Assembly: GCA_040904785.1 (NCBI GenBank)
Contig: JBBDSV010000072.1
Coordinates: 1 to 24,335 of the forward strand
Direction of reading: 5' to 3'
Source: JBBDSV01 sp040904785
GTDB lineage: Bacteria; Actinomycetota; Nitriliruptoria; Nitriliruptorales; Nitriliruptoraceae
DNA length: 24,335 bases
Shown: positions 7,672 through 13,992 of the stretch, one piece after another
How the letters are laid out: each line of letters begins with the position of its first letter
Position numbering within the stretch: position 1 is the stretch's first letter
Translations under genes and position numbers: made by a program
The notes under the pieces: model-generated
What the model saw: the letters and a program-made list of their open reading frames with translations, nothing else
Told to the model about the DNA's origin: nothing
Database searches by the model: none

Positions 7672-8766
7672 TCAGGCCGTGGCCAGCTCGTCGAGGACGG
7701 CATCAACCAGTGCCCGATGCGGAGTGAGCAGCGTCGGATCGCCGAGGGCTTCGAGGACCACGAAACGGACGCCGTTGGCGTCGGCCTTCTTGTCCCGCGC
7801 CATGATCTGCCACATCGCTTCCCGCGGCAGTGATGGCGGTCGAACCGGCAATCCGAGCGAGCCGAGCAGCGACTGGGCTCGGTCCACAAGTGGCGCCGGG
7901 GTGACGTCCATCGCGACACCGATCTTCAATGCGGCGACCATGCCGATCGCGACCGCCTCGCCGTGGAGGATCGTGCCGTAGCCGGTCAGCGTCTCGATCG
8001 CGTGTCCAACGGTGTGTCCGAAGTTCAGGAACGCGCGCGCTCCGACCTCGCGCTCGTCGGCCGCCACGACCGCGGCCTTGACGGCGACCGAACGATGCAC
8101 GAGGTCGATCAACAGCGCCGCATCACGTTTCCCGTCCGCAGGCGCCGACTCGAGCCGGTCGAGCACGGCCTCGTCGGCGATGAAGCCGTACTTGACGATC
8201 TCGCCGAAACCTTCTGTAAGGGTCCGCTCGTCGAGCGTTCGAAGGACCGCAACGTCACAGAGGACCGCGAGCGGTTGATGAAAGGCACCGACGAGGTTCT
8301 TGCCTTCCGGCAGATTGATTCCCGTCTTGCCGCCGATCGCCGCGTCGACCTGTGCCAGAAGCGTCGTGGGCACGTGGAGAACACCGATGCCCCGGTTGTA
8401 GGTCGCCGCCGCGAATCCCGCGAGATCACCGACGACGCCTCCGCCGACGGCGACGATCACGTCACGCCGCGACAGCGCATGTCCAGCCGCGGCACGCCAG
8501 ACGTCGTGGAGCACCGCGACGTCCTTGGCCTGCTCGCCGTCCGGCACGACGTGGCGCGCGATGTCGATTCCCGCCGACGAGAGGGCCCGTTCGACCGTGT
8601 CGACGTACCCGGCCTGCGCGATCCGGTCCTGCGTCACAACGAGTGCGCGCGTCACGCCGGCCGGCAGGTCAACGACATCGCCGAGATCGGCGAGGATGTT
8701 CTCGCCGATCACGACCCGATAGGGCGATGCCGCCACTGGCACGTCGATCGTCCGCAGCCGCGTCAT
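7672..8766 (-). CDS. aroB: 3-dehydroquinate synthase
   Basis: A 364-residue protein, the usual length for this cytosolic NAD- and divalent-metal-dependent enzyme. It cyclises DAHP to 3-dehydroquinate in the second step of the shikimate pathway. The NAD-binding signature GGGVVGDLAGFAAATYNRG (108-126) is intact. The metal ligands are visible as E189 in EGFGEIVKYG, H251 in NFGHTVGHA and H268 in LHGEAVAIGM. The GGKTGIN substrate-binding stretch (145-151) is present. The ATG at 8766 overlaps the stop of the aroK-like gene by four bases (ATGA). It is the last gene of the aro block; the next gene belongs to a separately promoted exporter operon. Confidence 0.97.
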   Translation of the reverse strand: MTRLRTIDVPVAASPYRVVIGENILADLGDVVDLPAGVTRALVVTQDRIAQAGYVDTVERALSSAGIDIARHVVPDGEQAKDVAVLHDVWRAAAGHALSRRDVIVAVGGGVVGDLAGFAAATYNRGIGVLHVPTTLLAQVDAAIGGKTGINLPEGKNLVGAFHQPLAVLCDVAVLRTLDERTLTEGFGEIVKYGFIADEAVLDRLESAPADGKRDAALLIDLVHRSVAVKAAVVAADEREVGARAFLNFGHTVGHAIETLTGYGTILHGEAVAIGMVAALKIGVAMDVTPAPLVDRAQSLLGSLGLPVRPPSLPREAMWQIMARDKKADANGVRFVVLEALGDPTLLTPHRALVDAVLDELATA

Positions 8767-9215
8767 GTCATGACCTGCTCGTGTTCGGAAGGGGTGAGCA
8801 CGTCACCGACCGCCATCGTCCAACTCACGATGTCATCGACGACACGCGAGGCATCCCGGTCGGGAGACACGGTCAGGTGTGTCGACGTCGCTGGCGTTCC
8901 TGGACCACCGACGTCGATGACAACCGACGTCAACGCCAGTGCGGCGACGTTGGATGGGTCGTCAGCGACATCGACGTCGAGCGAGACGACGAGATCACTC
9001 ACACGGGCGAGTTCGGCGACGACCTGACGACACAAGCCGGCGAACCGCTCGGCACCGTGCGTTTCGATGATCGCCGTGACGTCTTCGCCCACCCACTGAC
9101 GAACCTCGTCGGAGACGTCGACGGCGCGCCGACCGAGACGGACACCGAGCAGATCACCCACACGGCGACGCCGCGCCACCGACCGACTCGCGACGCAGAT
9201 GTTTCGGCTCATCAT
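8763..9215 (-). CDS. Shikimate-kinase-like protein lacking all catalytic motifs (pseudoenzyme)
   Basis: A 150-residue protein at the aroK position, overlapping aroC and aroB by 4 bases each. Residues 19-93 follow the shikimate kinase pattern (VGDLLGVRLG, then VTAIIETHGAERF, then DDPSNVAAL). From memory of the M. tuberculosis AroK sequence, a gapless alignment with a one-residue offset runs through about 90 residues. Every functional site is changed. The P-loop is replaced by SRSVARRRR (10-18). The shikimate-binding Asp becomes S35 and the Arg becomes A59. The Gly-Gly-Gly motif becomes D80-V81-D82. The LID with its arginines is deleted between about residues 103 and 113, while the C-terminal VVDDIVSW helix (125-132) remains. 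The frame is intact, so it is probably translated but cannot be an ordinary shikimate kinase. A structural or regulatory role is conceivable but unproven. The start could be either of two adjacent ATGs. Confidence 0.78.
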   Translation of the reverse strand: MMSRNICVASRSVARRRRVGDLLGVRLGRRAVDVSDEVRQWVGEDVTAIIETHGAERFAGLCRQVVAELARVSDLVVSLDVDVADDPSNVAALALTSVVIDVGGPGTPATSTHLTVSPDRDASRVVDDIVSWTMAVGDVLTPSEHEQVMT

Positions 9216-10396
9216 CGGCGCGCAACATCGTCGAGGTAGGCGGCGACCGACCGCTTGAGTTCAGCGAGCGTGTCGGACCCGAACTTCTCGAGCAGTGCCG
9301 CGGCCAATTCGAAGGCGACAACGTGCTCGAGGACGACGCCGGCACGCGGGACCGCACACGTGTCAGAACGCTGCGTGATCGCCACGGCCGCGTCATGGGT
9401 GTCCATGTCGACGGTCCGCAGGGGTCGGGTAAGGCTCGAAATCGGCTTCATTGCGATCCGTAGTCGCACCGGCGCGCCGGTGGTCATGCCGCCTTCGAAG
9501 CCACCGGCATGATCGCTTGCTCGCCGATATCCCCGGTCGTAAACGATCTCGTCGTGCGCCTGCGATCCTGGCGTCGCGGCGAGCGCGAATCCGTCGCCGA
9601 ACTCAACGCCCTTCATGGCCTGCACCGACAGGCAGGCAGCGGCGAGTCGCGCGTCGAGTTTGCGATCCCAGTGCACGTGACTTCCCAGGCCCGGCGGCAC
9701 GTCGAAGGCGATCACCTCGATTACGCCGCCGACCGTGTCGTTCTCACGGTGTGCGGCGTCGATTCTCGCCACCATCCGTTCTGTCGCGTCGGGATCGAAA
9801 CACCGCACCGGGGACTCGTCGATCGCGTCGCGGTCGGCCGGGCCGGGACGCGCTGCATCAGACGCGATGCGTTCACCACCGATGTCCACGACGTGTGACA
9901 GCACCGAGATGCCGACCGCATCGAGCACCTGCATCGCCAGCGTCCCCACGACGACGCGTGCTGCGGTCTCCCGGGCCGATGCGCGTTCGAGTGCATCGCG
10001 GACATCGTCGTATCCATACTTCAACGCGCCGACGAGGTCGGCATGGCCGGGGCGCGGCCGGGTCAGACGCGCACCTCGACCCGAGCCGCGAACCTCGTCG
10101 AGATCGTCACGGGGCTGCGGATCCATCGCGTCGACCCACTTGGGCCACTCGGTGTTGTGGATCACCACGCTGACCGGCGAACCCAGCGTGCGACCGTGGC
10201 GCACTCCTGCGAGAATTTCAAGTCGGTCGGCTTCGAACTGCATGCGCGGCGAACGTCCGTGCCCGAGACGGCGACGGGCAAGTTCTCGATCGAGCATGTC
10301 CTGTGACACGTCGATGCCTGCCGGCAGCCCCTCGATGGTGGCGACGAGCGCGGGGCCGTGGGACTCACCGGCCGTCAGAAACCGCAGGGTCGTCAC
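9212..10396 (-). CDS. aroC: Chorismate synthase
   Basis: A 394-residue enzyme that converts 5-enolpyruvylshikimate 3-phosphate to chorismate using reduced FMN, the last step of the common aromatic pathway. Signatures are intact: GESHG (10-14, with invariant H13), RRLGHGRSPRM (42-52), RPGHADL with the second invariant His (H118), the helix ERASARETAARV (137-148), and GVEFGDGF further on. Length is standard for the bacterial enzyme. The GTG start at 10396 has GGGAG 9 bases upstream. The gene begins 107 bases after pilM and its stop overlaps the aroK-like start (ATGA). Confidence 0.97.
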   Translation of the reverse strand: MTTLRFLTAGESHGPALVATIEGLPAGIDVSQDMLDRELARRRLGHGRSPRMQFEADRLEILAGVRHGRTLGSPVSVVIHNTEWPKWVDAMDPQPRDDLDEVRGSGRGARLTRPRPGHADLVGALKYGYDDVRDALERASARETAARVVVGTLAMQVLDAVGISVLSHVVDIGGERIASDAARPGPADRDAIDESPVRCFDPDATERMVARIDAAHRENDTVGGVIEVIAFDVPPGLGSHVHWDRKLDARLAAACLSVQAMKGVEFGDGFALAATPGSQAHDEIVYDRGYRRASDHAGGFEGGMTTGAPVRLRIAMKPISSLTRPLRTVDMDTHDAAVAITQRSDTCAVPRAGVVLEHVVAFELAAALLEKFGSDTLAELKRSVAAYLDDVARR

Positions 10397-10503
10397 GGAA
10401 CTCGTCTCCCGTCATCTGGCAGGTGGGCACTCGTCGCAGTCGTCGCGCACGACCTGACCAGCCTAATGTCCGGGCGCGAGCCAGCGTGTCCGGCGCACAC
10501 GCG
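10397..10503. other. Largest gap inside the pilM-aro block
   Basis: This 107-base stretch holds the aroC ribosome binding site and, on the - strand, a TAGGCT hexamer (10463-10468 region) that could serve as a -10 box without a good -35. A 12-codon ORF (10412-10450, - strand) encodes a peptide with two Cys. Nothing here is strong enough to call a gene or terminator. Confidence 0.3.
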
Positions 10504-11538
10504 TCATCGAACGGCATTGCGTGCAAGTCCGATCGCGGCAGCCAACTGCGGGCCTTCCGCTGCCAATGACGCCGGAGAGCGCCGCAGACGGTGCGATGGC
10601 ACGTTTGTGAATGGGTCGCCGATCGTCACCGGGGCGTGGACGACGGAGGACACGCTCTCGGCCATGCCCGCCAGGCGCGCGCCACCGCCGACAAGGCGGA
10701 CAACGTCGATCGTGCCGTGGACATGATCGTCGAACAGGCGAAGGAGCGTCGAGCGAATGTCGTCGATCAACGCACGCGCCGCCTCGGTGGCGACGCGTTC
10801 GACGACTCCCCCGTCGCCACCGATTCGCACCCGCTGTAGCTTCGTCTCTGCCGTCGTGGCGTCACACCGCTCGGCGACCGCGATCGCGTCCACCATCGTG
10901 TCGATGCCGCGACCGATGATGTGCGTCGCGACCGGCACGCCGCCGCGGTGGACGAGGATGCCAATGTGCGCGGCACCGAGATCCACGAGCACCTCGCCGG
11001 CACGCTCCTCGCTCACCGGCCGACCGACGGCGCGCAGAAGGGCGAACAGGTCCAGATCGACGCCGAGCGGACGGAGATCTGCCCGCTGCGCGACCGCGAG
11101 TACATCGGCGACGACGCCGCGTGGCGCCGTGACGAGCAGACCGCGCCGTCGTCGCATCGCACCGTCGGCTGCCGTGGCGTGCAACAGGTGGACATCGATC
11201 GCGCGCGACAACGGATCGTCTCCGACGCGGTCTGCTGCGAGATAGCGCAGCTCGGTCTCGAGACGTCGCCCTCGAACCGCGCCCACCGCGACCGGATCGA
11301 CCGTCTGCTCGGGATCGTGGACGGCGAACCAGGCTCGCCGATGGCGGATCCCTGCGCGGTCGAGGAGCTGCCGCAATGCACGCGCCCGCTCCACTACCGA
11401 GCGTGGACCATCGGGCGTGCGCGGCAGATCGACACCACCGAAATTGGTGACCACGGCACGGCCCCGCCGCACACGCACTTCGGCAACCGTGATGGAACGT
11501 GTGCCCACGTCGATGCCGAGTGCTGCGCGCATCGTCAC
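10504..11538 (-). CDS. pilM: PilM-like type IV pilus assembly ATPase (actin-like fold)
   Basis: A 344-residue protein of the PilM/FtsA-like actin fold, a cytoplasmic component of the type IV pilus inner-membrane assembly complex that normally binds the N-terminus of PilN. Phosphate-1 (GIDVGTRSITVAEV, 8-21), phosphate-2 (VLVDLGAAHIGIL, 183-195) and adenosine (VRLVGGGARLAGM, 280-292) motifs are visible. It ends with AAAIGLARNAVR, like other PilM proteins. The GTG start overlaps the pilD stop (GTGA, 11535-11538). The expected pilN and pilO partners do not follow; chorismate synthase does. It is more diverged than typical PilM proteins, so the assignment is by fold and by the linked pilD. Confidence 0.8.
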   Translation of the reverse strand: MTMRAALGIDVGTRSITVAEVRVRRGRAVVTNFGGVDLPRTPDGPRSVVERARALRQLLDRAGIRHRRAWFAVHDPEQTVDPVAVGAVRGRRLETELRYLAADRVGDDPLSRAIDVHLLHATAADGAMRRRRGLLVTAPRGVVADVLAVAQRADLRPLGVDLDLFALLRAVGRPVSEERAGEVLVDLGAAHIGILVHRGGVPVATHIIGRGIDTMVDAIAVAERCDATTAETKLQRVRIGGDGGVVERVATEAARALIDDIRSTLLRLFDDHVHGTIDVVRLVGGGARLAGMAESVSSVVHAPVTIGDPFTNVPSHRLRRSPASLAAEGPQLAAAIGLARNAVR

Positions 11539-12344
11539 GTGCCCAGCAGGACCCGTTGTCCTGCTGCGATCAGCACATCACCGACCAGTACCGCGGCCAC
11601 CGCACCGAACGCGAGGTATGGCCCGAACGGGATCCGTGATGCCAGCCCAGCACGCCGCGCAGCGATGAGCGCCAACGCAACCGCCACCGCGGTGAAGATC
11701 GCTACGTAGGCGAACACGATGACGTACCCACCGCCCAACGCGCCGAGAACGAGCGCGATCGACACGGCGAACTTGACGTCGCCGAGGCCGATGCCTGGTT
11801 GGCCGCGCACGCGTGCGAACAACCAGGAGACGGCGAACATCGCCCCGGGCACGACGACGGCGTAGACCAGGCCACGCCAGATCTGCACGTCGTTCGCACC
11901 CATCACCCTTGCGGCGACCAAGGTCGCCAACAGCACGAACGGGAGGGGAAACGTCAGGCGGTTCGGAATGATCTGGTGGCGCAGATCGATCGCGCTGGCG
12001 ACGACCAGCGCCCACATCAGCACGAGCAGCGCGAGCACAACAGGCGAGTTCCCCCAACGCACGACGGTGGAGACGAACAGCAGCGCGGTGACCAATTCGA
12101 CCACCGGTTCGGTCAGGCCGATGTCGGTGCCGCATGCGCGGCAGCGACCTCGGAGCAGCAGCCAGGAGATGACCGGCACGTTGTCGGCCGCGCGGACGGG
12201 TGACCCGCAGTGATCGCAGCGCGAGCGGCGCGGACGGGTGACGCGGCCGCCGCGCGGCCATCGGGCGATCGCCACGGTGGCGAATGAACCGGCGGCGAGG
12301 CCGGCGAGCGCGGCGATCGTGAGCGTGATCGCCGCGGGGATCAC
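11535..12344 (-). CDS. pilD: Prepilin peptidase (type IV leader peptidase)
   Basis: A 269-residue polytopic membrane aspartyl protease that cleaves type IV prepilin leader peptides and usually methylates the new N-terminus. It has the N-terminal cytoplasmic domain with two CxxC pairs (C43/C46 and C68/C71). The two catalytic aspartates are D120 (AIDLRHQIIPN) and D189 in the GLGD motif. About seven or eight hydrophobic segments are present. The GTG at 12344 is chosen because it forms a GTGA overlap with the mltG stop and begins directly with the first membrane helix. An upstream in-frame extension to 12428 would add 28 Arg-rich residues that look like read-through of mltG. Confidence 0.92.
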   Translation of the reverse strand: MIPAAITLTIAALAGLAAGSFATVAIARWPRGGRVTRPRRSRCDHCGSPVRAADNVPVISWLLLRGRCRACGTDIGLTEPVVELVTALLFVSTVVRWGNSPVVLALLVLMWALVVASAIDLRHQIIPNRLTFPLPFVLLATLVAARVMGANDVQIWRGLVYAVVVPGAMFAVSWLFARVRGQPGIGLGDVKFAVSIALVLGALGGGYVIVFAYVAIFTAVAVALALIAARRAGLASRIPFGPYLAFGAVAAVLVGDVLIAAGQRVLLGT

Positions 12345-13435
12345 CGGCAGCCGCCCGCATCGCGGAACGCGGCGACGTTCTGGTTGTGCTCCTCGAGTGA
12401 CTCCGCGAACACGTGTGTGCCATCGCACGACGGATCGAGGACGTAGTAGCGATACGCCACGTCTGCCGGCTCGTACGCGGCGTGCAGCGACGCCGCACCA
12501 AAACCCGAGATCGGCGTCGGCGGCAGCCCGTCGACCTGATACGTGTTGTAGGGACTGTCGATCTCGGTGTCCTCCAGCAGGACCCGCTCGGTGTGCTCAC
12601 CGCGCGCATACAGCACCGTCGCGTCGATCTGCAGGCGCATGCCGTCGGCCAGCCGACCCTCGATCACACCGCTGACGAGCGAACGCTCCTCATCCACACG
12701 GGTTTCGCGTTCGATCAGGCTGGCGATGATCATCATGTCGTAGGTCGATCGTCCCGCCTCGTCGGCCGCCGCACGCGCATCGGCACCAACCTCGTCGAGA
12801 ACGTGTTCCAACTGGTCGACCATGCGCTGCAGGATGTCGCGCGGCGCGGCCATCTCGAGCACCTCGTATGTCTCGGGGAAGAGCACGCCTTCGAATGGCT
12901 CGGTCTCGTCACTGAACTCGGCCGGTTCCGGCAGCCATTCCGGCAGGCGCAGCAGTCCCTCGCCGTTCGCCCCCGCGTCACGCCGTGCGTCGAGCACCTC
13001 GCGGAAGTCGTCGACGTCGTAGCCATCGAACTGACTGGCAAGCCGTTCGAGCGTGAGTTCGACTGGAAGCCCTTCAGGCACGGTGAACCACACGGTCGGC
13101 GGGGGTGGAGGTCCCTCGGCGAGGATCTCAATGACCTCGTCGTTCGACATCCCGGTTTCGAGCGCGTAGGTACCGGGGAGCAAGCGAGCAGCCAGCCCGG
13201 CGTCCTCGGCGGCGAATCGGAACCGCACCGCGCTCGAGACGACCCCGCGTTCGGCGAGATCTTCGCCGACCGCACGAACGGTCTGCCCCTCGGTCACCTC
13301 GTAGTCGACGGCGATGCCGGGTTCCACGCCCGAGCCGAAGAGATTGGCGTCGATCCACGCCAAGGTGCCGGCTCCGGCAGCGACGAGCACCAGAACGCCG
13401 GCGAGAAACCAGCGTGATCCACGAGACAGCGCCAC
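12341..13435 (-). CDS. mltG: Endolytic murein transglycosylase MltG (YceG-like)
   Basis: A 364-residue membrane-anchored enzyme that cuts nascent peptidoglycan strands and may set glycan length. One N-terminal transmembrane segment (about 9-28) places the rest outside the membrane. A LysM-like subdomain (about 40-108) is followed by a proline run (109-113) and the YceG catalytic domain. The catalytic glutamate is E242 in ASLIERET, and the conserved SPYNTYQVDGLPPTPI stretch (294-309) is intact. The GTG start at 13435 has GGGAG 5 bases upstream. The gene begins 10 bases after ruvX and its stop overlaps the pilD start. Confidence 0.95.
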   Translation of the reverse strand: MALSRGSRWFLAGVLVLVAAGAGTLAWIDANLFGSGVEPGIAVDYEVTEGQTVRAVGEDLAERGVVSSAVRFRFAAEDAGLAARLLPGTYALETGMSNDEVIEILAEGPPPPPTVWFTVPEGLPVELTLERLASQFDGYDVDDFREVLDARRDAGANGEGLLRLPEWLPEPAEFSDETEPFEGVLFPETYEVLEMAAPRDILQRMVDQLEHVLDEVGADARAAADEAGRSTYDMMIIASLIERETRVDEERSLVSGVIEGRLADGMRLQIDATVLYARGEHTERVLLEDTEIDSPYNTYQVDGLPPTPISGFGAASLHAAYEPADVAYRYYVLDPSCDGTHVFAESLEEHNQNVAAFRDAGGCR

Positions 13436-13445
13436 GTCGTCTCCC

Positions 13446-13940
13446 TCAGCTCGCGTTGCGCGCCGTGTCGACCGGCGGGGCGGTCAGTGCGTGGCGCCGC
13501 CGCTGCGCATCCAGTGCCGACTGCAGAATCACCGCCGCAGCAACCCGATCGACCACGCCCTTGCGCTCAGCACGGGACAGATCGGCATCGAGTAGCAGGC
13601 GTTCTGCCTCGACCGTCGAGAACCGTTCGTCGAACATCGCGACTGGCAGTTGAGTGCGTTCCCGGAGCGCGGCGGCGACCATCTTTGCCCGTTGGGCTGC
13701 GGAGCCGTCGACGCCATCGAGCCGCCGCGGGTGCCCCAGCACGATCCCTTCGGCTTCGTGTCGTTCGGCAGCACTCACGAGCGCATCAATCAATGGTCGG
13801 TCGTCGTTGCGCGGAACCTGCAGTGTTTCCATTGGCGACGCAATGATCTGGCCGGGATCGGATACCGCCACGCCGATTCGGACCTCGCCGAGGTCGAATG
13901 CGATCAGCCGCCCCGTCAACGGCAGGTCATCCACGTTCAC
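13446..13940 (-). CDS. ruvX: RuvX/YqgF-family Holliday junction resolvase homologue
   Basis: A 164-residue RNase H-like protein of the YqgF family, implicated in 16S rRNA 5' maturation or Holliday junction resolution. The first-strand motif AFDLGEVRIGVA with its catalytic Asp (D16), the VLGHP and DG segments, FDERFST, and the terminal DRVAAAVILQ motif with another catalytic Asp are visible. The GTG at 13940 is preferred because GAGGGA (13947-13952) lies 6 bases upstream. The GTG at 13946 would abut that site directly; another GTG at 13934 is also possible. It sits between alaS and mltG, a common actinobacterial order. Confidence 0.92.
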   Translation of the reverse strand: MNVDDLPLTGRLIAFDLGEVRIGVAVSDPGQIIASPMETLQVPRNDDRPLIDALVSAAERHEAEGIVLGHPRRLDGVDGSAAQRAKMVAAALRERTQLPVAMFDERFSTVEAERLLLDADLSRAERKGVVDRVAAAVILQSALDAQRRRHALTAPPVDTARNAS

Positions 13941-13992
13941 GCGCACTCCCTCATCGTCTTGGTCGATCGTGCAGTTTGGGCCCGCACGTCAT

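Noticed and set aside
8763..9239. Frameshift or sequencing error as the reason for the missing P-loop in the aroK-like gene
   Set aside because: The other frames of the same strand near 9140-9215 contain no GxxGxGK[ST] pattern, and the alignment to shikimate kinase continues in one frame through all the altered sites.
10412..10450. Twelve-codon leader peptide (MRDDCDECPPAR, - strand) before aroC
   Set aside because: No aromatic-residue run for attenuation, no paired hairpins and only a weak ribosome binding site; chance is more likely.
12345..12428. Longer N-terminus for the prepilin peptidase
   Set aside because: The extra 28 residues are Arg-rich and lie entirely inside mltG; the GTGA overlap gives a start directly at the first membrane helix.
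12413..13417. Open + strand frame of 334 codons opposite mltG
   Set aside because: Shadow frame of a clearly coding gene; no recognisable domain.
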